From: Botryosphaeria dothidea
Lineage: Eukaryota > Ascomycota > Dothideomycetes > Botryosphaeriales > Botryosphaeriaceae
Length of the DNA: 64,000 bases
Reading direction: 5' to 3'
NCBI GenBank assembly: GCA_011503125.2
Contig: WWBZ02000073.1
Span: 3,410,001 to 3,474,000 of the forward strand
In this document: positions 22,906-34,121 of the stretch, in pieces
Layout of the letters: each line of letters begins with the position of its first letter
How positions within the stretch are numbered: position 1 is the first letter of the stretch
Program-made: the position numbers and the translations under genes
The notes under the pieces: model-generated
What the model was told of the DNA's origin: nothing
Seen by the model: the letters and a program-made list of their open reading frames with translations, nothing else
The model's database searches: none

Positions 22906-23967
22906 TTACATCCTCTTATAGCCAGCAAGAGTATCGATAGACGTAGCCGCAGCCCTCTCTGACTCTGCAACAGAGACGGTAGGGATGAAGCCCTGAGGGT
23001 TCGCACTTCCACCAGTGGTGGTAATACCAGCAGCAGGGGTATTGACACCAACGGTAATATATCCAACAAGGCCATCGGTGAGGTTGGAGCCGAGATACTC
23101 GACGGAGATTATGGGGCTGTAGCCGTGCGTAGCAGCGCTGGCCAGGACGGTGTCTTCGTCGTTCGTGGTGCGGTTGAGGGTGGACAGGTGAGCGTTGTAA
23201 GGAGACAGCTGGTAGACTTTGTTGATGAGGTCCTCCTCAAAGAAGATCTGGCCAACGTGCTGCACAGAGGAGGCGTTGTATGCGGTGCCATTGGCGATGT
23301 CGGCCTGGATCGTTAGGTGGATGTGGGTGGTGCGGGTGATGTAGTAGCCGGGGAACGTTGTCAAGATTTCGACCATGCCCTCCGCGTCGGACTTGAGGAT
23401 ACCGCGCAGGAAGGTTTCGTCGTCGGTTGTGCCGTCATCGCGCTTCGACCAGCCATCCAGGAGCTCTGCCGAATCGGGATCGATGCCGGTGTAGGAGGAA
23501 TAAGTCCCAGTGCTGTTGCAGTGCCAGATGGTCACCGCCGCGCCGGAAAGGGGCTCGCAAGTTTCGATGTCAAGAAGTCCAATGTCAAGATAGACGTCCA
23601 AATCGGATTGCTCTTCACGGACATCGTGACGAATCATTTCGTCATCGACGGCGTAGGGCCCCCAGACCGCATCGGGAGCCAAAACGCAAGTGTCGTTCTG
23701 GATGGTCGGGTAGATGTAACGCTTGTCGACTTTTGCAATGTAACGCTTCTCGTGGATACGCCCGTCGCGGACTTGGCGCTTGTAGAGGCTGCGAGAACGC
23801 TTTTCCATTACTGCCACCTTGCGCTTCTCAATTGCAGCGGCGTATTTGTTGGAACCCCGAGCAACGAGCTCGTGCTCTTGCTGGGACAAGTCATTGGAGT
23901 GCTTCTCCGGGTGGACAGAAACGAGGGCCGTGGCGCTCAACAATGCAGCGATGGCTGAGAACTTCAT
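22906..23967 (-). CDS. Secreted intradiol ring-cleavage dioxygenase-like protein
   Basis: A single exon of 353 aa. A signal peptide (MKFSAIAALLSATALVSVHP) is followed by a basic pro-region (about residues 35-85) with five KR dibasic sites, then the intradiol dioxygenase fold. Visible blocks are CVLAPDAVWGPYAVDDE, LDVYLDIGLLDIETCEPLSGAAVTIWHCNSTGTY and FPGYYITRTTHIHL. The Tyr residues in GPY and YYITR and the H-x-H of THIHL correspond to the Tyr2His2 Fe(III) ligands. Family members cleave catechol-type rings between the hydroxyls; the secreted fungal subgroup is linked to lignin- or tannin-derived phenolics. A Thr-rich C-terminus ends without a clear GPI signal. It is co-oriented with the downstream MBL hydrolase gene. 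Confidence 0.88.
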   Translation of the reverse strand: MKFSAIAALLSATALVSVHPEKHSNDLSQQEHELVARGSNKYAAAIEKRKVAVMEKRSRSLYKRQVRDGRIHEKRYIAKVDKRYIYPTIQNDTCVLAPDAVWGPYAVDDEMIRHDVREEQSDLDVYLDIGLLDIETCEPLSGAAVTIWHCNSTGTYSSYTGIDPDSAELLDGWSKRDDGTTDDETFLRGILKSDAEGMVEILTTFPGYYITRTTHIHLTIQADIANGTAYNASSVQHVGQIFFEEDLINKVYQLSPYNAHLSTLNRTTNDEDTVLASAATHGYSPIISVEYLGSNLTDGLVGYITVGVNTPAAGITTTGGSANPQGFIPTVSVAESERAAATSIDTLAGYKRM

Positions 23968-24110
23968 GGCGAGCGAATGATAAAGTAACAGAATGAGCGC
24001 GTAGAAAAAAAGCGAGCTATCATATGGGAGCTTGGTGCCGGTGGTTTCAGGTGATCAAATGATAGTGTTCCATTTCCTGTCTGCTGCTTGGTGTAAATTA
24101 GTGATACAGA

Positions 24111-25052
24111 CTACTTAAACACGATCCCAGCCTGGCATCCCCCATTCAGAATATAGAGATTCCACCTTGAGTATCGAGCCCTCATTCTGCTGAACAAGTC
24201 ATCTCCATTCTCTGCCCTACCCAGCTCCTCCTCAAAGCCCTTGATGTATTCTTCCGTACTCTTGAGCATGGACGTTGCGACCGCTTCATCAGGCGCCGAG
24301 GCAGGCGTGAACGTATGCCCTGGAACAACAATCTTCGGTTTCAAGGCCGCAATCTGCGACAGCGCATCAATCCATCGGTCCCGCTTCGCTTGGGTGCAGG
24401 CTTCGCCGAGCCATTGATGACAATCCCCATTGTAGACAATGTCGCCAGCGACCACGACTCCCAACTCCGGTACGTGCACGAAGGAGTTCGCGTGGGTGTC
24501 TCCGTGCGGAACATCGTGGACCTTGACCAGGTGGCCGTCCAGGTCAATCTCGTTGGACGGCGGCAAGGCCACGAAGTCGACTTTCGCCTCCGGCAGGCCC
24601 GTACCGGCTTCGGCGGGAGGAAAGGCAGGCTTCCAAAGACCCTCGTAGCTCGGAGGGGCGTACTGCTGAGCGATCCCTTCGACCACGCTTCTGGTGCCAG
24701 TGGCTGTGATGCTCGGGAATATTTCCTGCAGGACGGGCAGACCGAGGAAATGGTCGCCGTGGGCGTGGGAGGCGATGAAGTATTTCAACCTGCAGCCGGC
24801 CGGGAGCGTGGTCTTGAGCCATGATGCCAATTCGGTTGTCGGAGCGATGCTCGCAGGGCAATCCACGAGAATTGCGGTGGTAGTGGTGTATAGAAGTGTG
24901 CAAGAGAGTGGGGACCAAAGACCGGCATCCTTTGACGACGGATCCGGTGAGATCACTGCGGTCGGGATGGGGTGGGAAGTGTAGATTGCGAACTTGATGG
25001 TCATGCTTGCAACACCCAGTTTCTGTAGCTCTGAGTGCGATGGGATGACCAT
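24111..25052 (-). CDS. MBL-fold metallo-hydrolase
   Basis: A single exon of 313 aa; an internal Met at 25004 (MTIKFAIYTSHP) is an alternative start. The metallo-beta-lactamase metal-binding set is present: H-x-H-x-D-H in SHAHGDH (residues 96-101), His in VPHGDTHANSF, Asp in VVAGDIVYNGDCH, and His in VVPGHTF. The fold serves a wide range of hydrolases (lactonases, thioesterases, glyoxalase II-like enzymes). Fungal relatives of this type are mostly uncharacterised, so the substrate is not assigned. There is no signal peptide, so it is probably cytosolic. It lies between the intradiol dioxygenase-like gene and the NmrA-like reductase, in a run of probable small-molecule catabolic genes. Confidence 0.88.
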   Translation of the reverse strand: MVIPSHSELQKLGVASMTIKFAIYTSHPIPTAVISPDPSSKDAGLWSPLSCTLLYTTTTAILVDCPASIAPTTELASWLKTTLPAGCRLKYFIASHAHGDHFLGLPVLQEIFPSITATGTRSVVEGIAQQYAPPSYEGLWKPAFPPAEAGTGLPEAKVDFVALPPSNEIDLDGHLVKVHDVPHGDTHANSFVHVPELGVVVAGDIVYNGDCHQWLGEACTQAKRDRWIDALSQIAALKPKIVVPGHTFTPASAPDEAVATSMLKSTEEYIKGFEEELGRAENGDDLFSRMRARYSRWNLYILNGGCQAGIVFK

Positions 25053-25795
25053 GAAACCTGGTGGGCGCAGGTGGCTTCTTTTAAGGTAAGGAAGTTAAGG
25101 GCAAGGCCATTTTGCAACTGTCATGTTTTGGACAACGGAATTGGTGGGTTGGTAATAAGCGGAGTTCTAATTACTGAACAGTAATGAAGGATGAGATGCC
25201 GACGAGCTGCTTATGTTGGCCCGCAAACAAGGCCTTCCTCCGCTGCAAATAAGTGATCAAACTATTATGCACCGTTTTGTTTGGTCGGTCAGAGAGGGGT
25301 CGGTCAGAGATCAGGATTGATCTTCCTTGCTTGACGTATGAGCGTGGATAGGATGACGAGCCTGATTTGAGGTGCACAATCGAACTACAACTCACGCATC
25401 TGACTCGGCGCTGCGGAAAACAACACGCCATAGTATACAGTTTGTTTCTGTTCTACTTCAAGATAACCGCAAAAAATCAGCGAAGACTATAGAACTGATG
25501 CATCTATCATTAAATTGCTTCAAATATAGACGGTGCTTGTTGGCAGGTCAGGCTTGGTGTTCATCCTCGGGTCCATACTTCCTGCTTACGGAGCCGGTGT
25601 GTAGGTTTAATCCGGATCTAGAAGTATCTCTACGGGCTCTCGGGCCGACAGTCATGAACCCTCGGCTTATGTTCGATTTGTAATGACGCGATAGCCAATT
25701 ACAGCAAGCTGGAGCTTAGAAACTAAACAGTAATCATAATTATAGGGCACATGTCTAATTGAACACCTGCGAGCATCATGACCACTCTTCTGGTC
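25053..25795. other. Divergent intergenic region
   Basis: About 740 bp between the minus-strand MBL gene and the plus-strand NmrA-like gene. It must hold both promoters. No other feature was found. Confidence 0.5.
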
Positions 25796-25803
25796 TATAA
25801 ATA
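25796..25803 (+). promoter_or_regulatory. TATA box upstream of the NmrA-like gene
   Basis: TATAAATA lies 120 bp before the chosen start codon at 25923, at a distance usual for filamentous fungi. Confidence 0.45.
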
Positions 25804-25922
25804 TTGTTCACGAATATCGAGAGAAAAAACTTCGTTAACACTTCATTCAGTGCGCCTACAACCTCACACAAATCCCATTCACTCCGAGAAGTACATTCTT
25901 GATTCTCTTTTCCAGACTCGCC

Positions 25923-26837
25923 ATGGCCTCGCAATCCTTGAAAAACGTGTTGGTTGTCGGAGCAGCTGGAAATGTGGGCAGATCAACGATCAAAGCCTTG
26001 GTTCAGGAGAACTTCAAAGTCACAGGGCTTACTCGAGAGTCGTCCACGGCTACCATGCCGGAAGGAGTGAGACATCTGAAGACCAGCTTTTCTGCAGCAT
26101 CTCTAGTGGAAGCCTTCAAAGGCCAAGACGCCATCGTCAGCACCATTTCGAGCATCACTCCCGCAGGCGCCTTATCCCTTCAAAAGTCGCTCATCGACGC
26201 TGCCATTGCGGCCAGCGTCAAGGTCTTCATCCCATCCGAATACGGTGTCGACACCTCCAACCGCGCTGCGCAAGAGAAGATTCCATTTCTCGCGGACAAG
26301 ATCGATACCGTCGACTATCTCAAGACGCAGCAGGACAAGATCTCATGGACGGCAATCATCACGGGATCGATGTTCGACTGGGGCTTTAACATTCCGGGGT
26401 TCGGTGGATGGAATCTCTCAGCCCGCACTGTTACGATCTTCGACGGTGGCGACACTCCCTACGAGGCTACCAACCTTGATCAAGTGGGCAGAGCTATAGC
26501 AAAGAGCCTGAAGAAACCGGAGCTTACCAAGAACCAATATGTGTACGTAAACAGTTTCACAGTCACGCAGAACGAGATTCTCAGGGCACTGGAAAAGGCG
26601 ATCGGTGAAAAATTCACGGTGTCGCAGGGTATTGCTGAAGGCCTGCGGAAGGATGGAGATGCGAAGGTGAAAGAAGGGAATCCATTTGGCGTGTTGGATA
26701 TGATTGCTGCAGCTTTCTATGGCAAAGAAGGATTGGCACATTTCTCGGTCACGAAGGGGCTATGGAATGAGAAGTTGGGCCTGTCGCAGGAGAACCTGGA
26801 GGAATATCTGGAGTCCTTTGTGGCAGCAAAGTTGTAG
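25923..26837 (+). CDS. NmrA-like / isoflavone-reductase-like NAD(P)-binding protein
   Basis: A single exon of 304 aa from 25923 (MASQSLKNVLVVGAAG). The in-frame Met at 25899 would add only eight residues and has poorer context. A Rossmann fold opens the protein with VLVVGAAGNVGRSTIKAL, the GxxGxxG dinucleotide motif. Further family marks are the VSTISS block, FIPSEYGVDTSN, and a C-terminal helix set ending LSQENLEEYLESFVAAKL. It belongs to the atypical short-chain dehydrogenase (NmrA/PCBER) group, whose members are either NADPH-dependent reductases of phenolic compounds or redox sensors. With an amidase, an intradiol dioxygenase and an MBL hydrolase nearby, a reductase role is plausible. It is convergent with the bZIP gene. 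Confidence 0.92.
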   Translation: MASQSLKNVLVVGAAGNVGRSTIKALVQENFKVTGLTRESSTATMPEGVRHLKTSFSAASLVEAFKGQDAIVSTISSITPAGALSLQKSLIDAAIAASVKVFIPSEYGVDTSNRAAQEKIPFLADKIDTVDYLKTQQDKISWTAIITGSMFDWGFNIPGFGGWNLSARTVTIFDGGDTPYEATNLDQVGRAIAKSLKKPELTKNQYVYVNSFTVTQNEILRALEKAIGEKFTVSQGIAEGLRKDGDAKVKEGNPFGVLDMIAAAFYGKEGLAHFSVTKGLWNEKLGLSQENLEEYLESFVAAKL

Positions 26838-27308
26838 AGAAACATCTTTAAGTAGCCAACTGATTCAACGCTCGACATGCTTAGTGCCAAGGCACCCATA
26901 CACAACCCCACTTAGAGTGAATGTTGATTTCTGTCGCGATGATTTATATTTGAGTGGTGATTTACTATTACGACATCGCGATCATGGTGTCTCAAGTAGC
27001 CCTGTGGGCGGAGTTTGCTCTAAATCACTAATGTTGCCGGGACCCCTGGCCATGCCACCGCCTGGCCTCAGCAAACGTCCCAGTGCCCTGCCACCTCTCG
27101 AAAAGTTATCCCTTTGAACTACAGCGACATGGCTGAGCGGTAACCACCATTTCCTGAATATGTTTGCCATTCCTAGACAATTCTTTGACCAGCAACAACT
27201 GCGCCACGGAGCGCTGCATGAACGTCCTCAAGGCGGAAACCCGGACCACTCCCAACACATCCGGCACGTCTGACAAGAGCTTTAATCGCGTACAACATCA
27301 GCATAGAC
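26838..27308. other. Convergent intergenic region
   Basis: About 470 bp of 3' flanking sequence between the NmrA-like and bZIP genes; nothing else is recognised. Confidence 0.5.
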
Positions 27309-28896
27309 TCAATCATCTGCGGCCAGCTTTGGAATCTTACCCTTGATAAACCTTTCCAAGTCAACGATCAGCTTCCTTCCCTTCGAGAACGTCCCAGCAC
27401 TCGCAGCAGACAATCCCACGGACGGAGCCGAGCAATCCGCCAACCACGGCGTAGAAAAGTCGCAAAATCGATCCCACTCGTCTTCACTGAGCTCGTCCGT
27501 GACGCGAACGCCAACGCCCGCATCCACACCCGGCACCACCACGCCCTCAAACCTCTCGGGCCCGCCCATGCCGGAGCCCGCAGCAATCTCGCACTCGCCG
27601 TCCAGCAGCCCCCGCAGCACCTCCACGTCCGCCGCACGCGATCGCGGCCGGGAAAACACCCTCTGAAGCACTCCGCCATCTACCTCCGCCACCACACTAC
27701 CCATCTCCACGCCCAGCGCCGCCAGGTACCTCTCCACGTCCCAGCTGTCCAGCCACACGCCCGCATACCCTCTCACGTCGGCCTCGAGCTCAGGCGTAGC
27801 CCGCAATCCCAGCGTCTCGAGCGCCGCGCGCACGCCGCGCACATTGTCGTCCCCCGACCGCGGCACCAGCAGCAACCCGCGCCCCTCCGCCGCTGGGGAT
27901 GCGAAGTGCGTGCCCGCGCCGCCGAGGTGCAGCGCCAGCGCGCCGAATGGCCGGATGGCGGGCGCGCGCAGGGCCGCCGCGAACAGCGCCGCCAGCGTCG
28001 CCGCGTCCGCGAAGTGCCGGCAGATGCGGAACAGGCGCTGGTGCTCGGCGGGCCGCGCCGCGACGGCCGACAGCACGTGGTAGGCGCGCTCGAGGGCGGC
28101 GCGCTCGAGGCGGCTGCCGAAGGTCGGTTCGCGGAACGAGTACGTGTGCGGGGGCGGGAGGGTGCGGGTGGTGGTGGTGTTGCCCGCCGTGCCGTCGAGC
28201 GTCGGTCCGGGGCCGAAGATGAGCTCGTCGGTGTCGAAGGTCCGCTGAAGCTGGTTGGATGGCGCTGGCTGCCGTCGTGGTTCCGGCTGAAGCAGCCTCA
28301 GGGGGCGGGGATTGGCAGCAGCTGTGTCTGAGCTTGTCTGCTCGACGGCAGGAGGCTGATCGGCCGCTGTTGAGTCAGAATGATCACCTCCCGCGCTGCC
28401 GGTGGTTGTGGTGGCTGCGGATTCATATAAGCTTGTGATCTGCGACGCCGTCTCTTCCAACTCCTTCACCAGCTCGGGTCGAGAAGCGAATGACTGTGAT
28501 GTTACGGCGCGGTCTTTGAACTGGACGAATAAGCAGTTCATATCGGAAGCTAGGGATCTCAGCTTGTCCACGTGTCTCTGTAGCGTGGCAATCGTACTTC
28601 TTTCTCTTTCCCGATACTCCCGTTGTGCCTGACGTAATTGTGCTCGACGACGCTGTGTCGTTGTCAGCACTGTTCGACTGCCATGAGACGCTAAAGAGAT
28701 CCAACAACATGCACCCTACTTCAGTGGCCGGAAAGTCGGGGCGTACATATTGAAAGCGGTGGTCTCCGGGGATGGAAGTTCTACTTACTTCTTCAGGAGT
28801 TGCGTGTGGCATCTTCACTACAGGTCTTCCCCGTTTCCTTTTCACGATGGTCCCTGGTCCATCATCTGGAAGCTGAGAGCTCCCCATTCTTTCCAT
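27309..28896 (-). CDS. bZIP transcription factor with AT-hook-like start and DUF3425-type C-terminus
   Basis: Two exons, 28896-28789 and 28652-27309, give about 483 aa. The 136-nt intron has GTAAGT, a GTGCTGAC branch and a CACAG acceptor, and the splice is in phase. Exon 1 carries KRKRGRP, an AT-hook-like motif. Exon 2 opens with the basic region RRRAQLRQAQREYRERER, continuing into heptad-spaced residues (LQRHVDKLRSL). This is the layout of fungal bZIP proteins with a DUF3425 C-terminal domain. The C-terminal half contains an alanine-rich helical segment (LERAYHVLSAVAARPAEHQRLFRICRHF-like) and an acidic region. It is a nuclear regulator; a role in stress or secondary metabolism is common in the group but not shown here. 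GC-rich coding in 27600-28250 creates long false frames on the plus strand. Confidence 0.88.
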
Positions 28897-29691
28897 ACCT
28901 GTGGCAGCGATCGGGCGGTGCTTTACTGGGGAAGAGACAGATCACGTGTTGAGGTGCGCTTGGAACCGACTGCAGGACTGGGATAGACCCAAACAGCGGG
29001 GTACGGGTGTGAATATGCCCTTTAAGAAGCGCACCACCAGTCAAACCTTCAATCGGATGCTGTCACAGAAATAGATGTTTGGCCGAGACCAAATAAACGT
29101 GATTCCCAGCTAGGGACGCAATGGCAAGGGAAGTGGATATTCGGGTGTGCGAATGCTTTCCACAGATGATCAATCTGCTATTTCGTAAGCTGTGTAAGAG
29201 TTTTGTGGAAGTGATACGAAGTAGTTAGTGGGGTAAGACCCGCCTTCGGCTGTTCAGTAATCTTATTCCGGCGGGATAAACCTACTTGCCGTCCCAGATA
29301 GCACATGGGACTAGTGCTTTAGCCTCATCACGCTTAATACACGCTTATCTTAAAAGACGCGTATGCTATACAAGGACAAATGACCTGATGTGTGGACAGA
29401 GACCTTGCACCGAAATCTGGAATGAGAGGGGTAGCCAGATGTTGAAAGTGGGAATTCAATGTCCCGAATAAGGGAGCAGGCGAGTTAAATTTTATAGTGA
29501 ACCGGTTGTGCATATATAGCCGTAGATCGTTGAAGATTAGAAATTCCAGGGACTGGATCTTTTGTCTTGTTAATACTACAAGTAGTATTCTTAAGCCGGC
29601 TTTGCCTCCTCTGCAAGGCGAACTCTACACCATTCCCGGGCTCTTTCACCCACAATTGACGGTGGTCCTACTTACTCAACAGATAAGTAAG
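28897..29691. other. Intergenic region
   Basis: About 800 bp holding the bZIP promoter and the 3' flank of the MFS gene. Short frames only. Confidence 0.5.
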
Positions 29692-31395
29692 TTAGATCTT
29701 CTCGAGCTGCAAGGACTGGCCTATGGTAAGTCCCTTCACTCTGAGCGGAGCCCCCCAGAGATGAAGAACCACAATGATGCAAATGGCAACCGCTACAATG
29801 ACAGCTTGGATGCCGAAGCTGACGTTGTATCCAACACGCTCTCCCCACGGCGCTTGAAAATACCCTACGGCGAATCCGCCAATGGTTCTTGAAAAGTTGA
29901 TCAGACCTGCGATCTCAGGTGAAGCTATAGGAAAGCTGTCGAGTGAGTATGCCGTGATGGCAACAGTGGCGAGCATGACACCGAAGATGTAGAGGCCCCA
30001 TCTGGATATGTGAGCGGAAGGCAACCGGATATGTATGGCGCACTTACCCCATGATAATGCCAGCGTAGTGCAAGTGTTCATTCAAGGTGCATCCAACTAC
30101 AGCCAGCCCTGGCACCATGAATATGACAGCCAGATAGCAAGTCCATAAGCGGGACTCGGGAGCGAAGCGTCCATGGTGCCTTCTTATGTGCCAATTGGCG
30201 ACAAAGTCATTAAACCAGTGACCAAAAGCCTCTCCGAGCCCGACAGCAACCATCGGGGTAAAGTAGAGGAATCCTACGCCTTTGGACGAGAAGCCGTAAC
30301 CTCCGGCTTCAGCCGGTGTTTCGAGAAGGAGAGTAGAGGTGATGTTGATACCGACGGCCCACATAAAGGACATACAACTGGGAACTTGTCAGCTTGGAAG
30401 GAACAATGTGGCACCGACGTACTAGTAAAGCATGGCTGGAAGAACAATCGGTTTCATCATAGTGTAGAGAAAGCGCCTGACGCAGACGGAGAACGGCATG
30501 AGGTAGCCGCGGTGATGCTTGACCTGCCAGATTCCTAGAATCCGAAGCAAACGGTGGTAGTAGGCGGAATGTCTTGGAGGCAGCTGACCGGGGGGCACAC
30601 TCCGGTCATAGTAAGTCTCATCAGCGACGAGGAGGATAACAATCAAGTCCAGTCCGATCACTCCCAGAATCATCCACATGACAGGCCGCCACTTGTGGAG
30701 ACCGTCAATCATGAAATTGGCCAGACATGGACCGAGATATGGCGACAGCACGAACGACGCAGCCCAGATGTTGATCTTCCGTGCATGCTCGTGCAGGTAG
30801 AACATGTCCTTGATGCAGGCCAGACCGGTGACTTGGTACGAAGTCAATGTAAGGCCCATGAGAGCGCGAAAGGCGTAAAAGGTGTCGAAGCTGGTGGTCA
30901 ATGCGCAGGCAAGTGTGCAGAGCGCGCCCAGGAATGTGCTCCAGAACATGACAGGAGCGCGACCCCACCAGGATGAAAGTATGAGCCAGATCAGACTGCC
31001 AATGGCACTTTGACATGTCAGGTTCCGGCCATTCCGCGGAGCGAAGTGACTTACAGCATCAGAACATTGAGATTGCCTGCCTCATTGACGTGTGATGGTG
31101 TCATGTCCCACTCCTTGCCCTGCAGTATGATGAGGGGCACACCCGCCGCGCTTCCGAAATCTCCGAGGAATGCCGTGAAAGAAACCACTGCGAGCATTGC
31201 ATGCTTTTTCCCCCATGACCAATTCAGAGGATCAGATGGGTCTGCTGTAGGCTGGGGAACGAGAACAGTATGGCCGTCGGGTGCCAATTTCAGGCTGCCA
31301 AGCTCGTCTAACGAACCGACATCTAGAACGACATCGAGGGAAATATCGGCCTTTCGGGATGTTTGGGGAAGCGATTCGATCTCCTTGGAGTCCAT
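29692..31395 (-). CDS. MFS transporter (DHA1-type drug:H+ antiporter-like)
   Basis: Four exons (31395-31055, 31007-30423, 30377-30048, 30001-29692) with introns of 45-47 nt give 521 aa in a clean frame. The N-terminal cytoplasmic tail ends in DPSDPLNWSWGKKHAML, the typical fungal DHA1 entry motif. Transmembrane helices follow. The splice gives MLAIGSLIWLILSSWWGRAPVMFWS, then FYAFRALMGLTLTSYQVTGLACIKDMF and the central loop around ADETYYDR. The second helical half includes SSKGVGFLYFTPMVAVGLGEAFGHW and ASPEIAGLINFSRTIGGFAVGYFQ. It is a plasma-membrane exporter or importer of small organic molecules. It may serve the dehydrogenase/2OG oxygenase/Zn2Cys6 group downstream. Confidence 0.92.
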
Positions 31396-32514
31396 GATGA
31401 GTGCTTACCGACGAATGCCGTTGATGGGCATTTGGATTGGCTGAATATATATTGCGGTGTCTGGTGGGATGAGTTCTTATCTCGGTGTCAATATTAAGCT
31501 TTTGGCACTTTGCCGAAAAGAACACAGTCCGAGACATCCGATCCACACGAACGAGGCCGCCATTGCGTCCTTCTTATACTTTCTTGGTCCGGTAATCGAC
31601 GGGTTGATACTATTAATTGAGACGTCAAGAATCCGGACGTTTCGATGGTGCCGATCGGTGGAGACATATCTCACACACTTTTGTTGGACAAACATATTGC
31701 GAAGGAGGAACACACTCCCCTCGCAGTTATATTGTAGATCCGAGTGCAATATGGGACAAAGAGGGGGCTCTGGTTATTGCGGAGGGTAGAGCAAGCTGAC
31801 CTTAGGAATGGCTTTGATTATAGGGCACCCTCTCCAAATTTCCTGATTTGGATCGTTGCAGTTCAACTCTAATCACCTTCGATGACAGTCATGGCGGCGT
31901 TGCCCGGAAGCTTTCCACGCTGAACTCCCGTGAGTCAAGGGAATTTCGGCACTTGCTGTCGGAAAGTAAGGTACTAGCGCGTGGCCACGGTGCAAAAGCG
32001 CCGTATGTTTCATAGAAGTGTCTATCACACGAAAGGCCATGTGGTTTTGTGTTGATGTGCCCCCGGTGGCTGTGCCGGTCGGCAATATGCAACCGGTGAT
32101 GCAAATGCTGACACGACCATGGATCTACCTGTAACAATGATATCGTGTAGCTTGGGCTGTCAAGAATCTGAGTGTGGACTATGAACAAAATGAATGGTGA
32201 ACATAAAGTATACACCCAGATGGCTTTTGTTTTTCCGGGTACGTGCGGCGTGCGGAGGTTCTGATTGGCGATACCTTCGACATTTTATGCGTATGTACGT
32301 CTGTGCCGAGGTTCATCTTCCCCTCGTCAGCATCATCATTGCCCGCGCCACGCATGCATGGGCCAGGCTGGTCCCTTTGGATAGTTTAAGCCCCCGCCAT
32401 AGTCTATTCTGCGACAGGAATGCTTATGTTGGTCCTGGAAATGACGGGTTCTACCACTGTGCTTGGACAGTTCGCCGAATGGGTCACTCCTATGCGCCAT
32501 TCCAAATTTAAACG
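31396..32514. other. Intergenic region
   Basis: About 1.1 kb between the MFS gene start and the dehydrogenase stop. No gene, repeat or RNA was recognised. Confidence 0.5.
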
Positions 32515-33555
32515 CTACGAATGATCTTCACCGGCCAAGTATCGATACAAATTGTCCACTGCCCCCATTGAAGAAGCACGCCGAGCTTCCACTGTGCATG
32601 CGCCGATATGAGGAAGCGAAACCACGTTTTCCAGATCCCATAACGAGCTGTATCGCTCTCTGGCCGGCGGTTCTTCTTCATGGCAATCGAGGCCAACGCC
32701 CCATATACGGCCCTCGCGTAGGACACGCTCTAGGTCTTGCTCATTAATAATTCCGCCACGAGCAGTATTAATCAGAATAGCCTCCGGCTTCATCCTGCAA
32801 AGCCGCTCGTAGGAGAATAGATTGCGTGTGGCTTTTGTCAATGGGATGTGGAGCGTCAGCACATCAGCGGCTGCTACCACCTCGTCGAGATCGGAAACGG
32901 ATTGATGCGGGACGTGAACCCAAGAAGACTCTTTCTCCTCGGTAAAGTTATGGTCGTACACCACAATCTTGGCATCGAAGGCGCCATGGAAGATCCGGGC
33001 AACAGTGCGGCCAATATTTCCCATGCCAACCACTCCAAGTGTCCTGCCGTACATCTCCAGCCCGAGACACTTGTCTTTGGCCACCACTTCGCCGTTGAAT
33101 TGCCTTGTATTGATATGGGTCACCTGACGGGCAACAGCCATGGCAAGTGCGAGTACCAGCTCTGCTACTGCGCGAGAATTGGCGCCAGGCGTGTTTAAGA
33201 TAGCAATACCACGCTTCCTGCAGGCTTCGGCATCAATTTTGTCGGTGCCGACGCCGTGTTTACCGATGGCCCTTAGCTTTGGGTAGCTGGCGATGTCGGC
33301 AGCGTGGAGCCATGAACCGCGGATCAGTATGCCTGTTGCATTTTCGCGCGACGTCTCAAATTCGGGATCGGTGCGGGGAATGACGTTGAAAACTGTGCGA
33401 GCGTGCTCGATTGCGTCGGGGTGGAATTCGTCGAAAACAATGACGGTAGGTTTGGCGGCAGATGTTGACCCGAGGTAAGCCACGCTTGCAGCAGCCATCG
33501 CGGAGGTGAGCAGATACTTGCGTGGCAGTGTTGAGCTTCTTTCGAGCTTCACCAA
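32515..33555 (-). CDS. D-isomer-specific 2-hydroxyacid dehydrogenase (phosphoglycerate dehydrogenase-like)
   Basis: A single exon of 346 aa. The nucleotide-binding Rossmann motif is GMGNIGRTVA (about residues 176-185), preceded by MYGRTLGVV. The catalytic residues are Arg in INTARGGIINE, Glu in LDCHEEEPP, and His in SLPHIGACT, the standard Arg-Glu-His set. The substrate-binding loop is IGKHGVGTDKIDAEACRKRGI. Family members reduce 2-ketoacids to D-2-hydroxyacids with NAD(P)H, or run the reverse. The N-terminus (about 35 residues, basic then Ala/Ser-rich, hydrophobic) extends beyond the enzyme core and could be a mitochondrial targeting sequence; a later start at Met20 is possible. It sits between the MFS and 2OG oxygenase genes on the same strand. 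Confidence 0.93.
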   Translation of the reverse strand: MVKLERSSTLPRKYLLTSAMAAASVAYLGSTSAAKPTVIVFDEFHPDAIEHARTVFNVIPRTDPEFETSRENATGILIRGSWLHAADIASYPKLRAIGKHGVGTDKIDAEACRKRGIAILNTPGANSRAVAELVLALAMAVARQVTHINTRQFNGEVVAKDKCLGLEMYGRTLGVVGMGNIGRTVARIFHGAFDAKIVVYDHNFTEEKESSWVHVPHQSVSDLDEVVAAADVLTLHIPLTKATRNLFSYERLCRMKPEAILINTARGGIINEQDLERVLREGRIWGVGLDCHEEEPPARERYSSLWDLENVVSLPHIGACTVEARRASSMGAVDNLYRYLAGEDHS

Positions 33556-34121
33556 GAAAGATATTCAAGAGTGGGATATCACTTATCGGACTAATGGCGT
33601 CAGTCGGCATGTGTTCCGAGATCCAACTTCGGCTTCAGCAACCGAGCTGCTCGGGGTTGGCCGACCGCTAAGGGTTTAGCTGAGTCGCGCTACATATGCC
33701 CGCGCACCATATCCTCAGATCCCAAGGAGCTCCGCGCCGCTTCAAATCCTCACTCCTGCGTCTCTACTTCCATGGGGCCGCTGCATATGCCGACGTCTCC
33801 ATGCCGTGCGCCCTGTAATTAAGCTTTGAGCAGTAGGAAGTGTACATATAGACTTTTTCTACCAAACTTCAAATCCCGAGTCTTCAATAAGGGCACTACC
33901 CTTTACTGGAAAAACTCAACAGTAAATCATGCAGATAGTACACTTTCTAATCAGCACTCAAAGAAAACGGAAAGCTGTTAATCACAATAGACATGCATAC
34001 TTTAAATGTACGTAGTATCAGCAGATTTGTGGAAAGTTCTGAGAATCGAGCGTTATATACTTCTGCTTCCATTCAGTGAAGCTCTTAATCCTCTTCTCCA
34101 TGCCTCTTCAGTTACTCAAAC
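33556..34121. other. Intergenic region
   Basis: About 570 bp with no feature recognised beyond the presumed dehydrogenase promoter. Confidence 0.5.

Noticed and set aside
27125..27145. tRNA-like word ACATGGCTGAGCGGT
   Set aside because: It resembles a D-arm/A-box, but no matching acceptor stem, anticodon arm or B-box follows within the expected distance.
27899..28331. Plus-strand open frames opposite the bZIP gene
   Set aside because: GC-rich shadows of the bZIP coding region; Arg/Ala-rich and without motifs.
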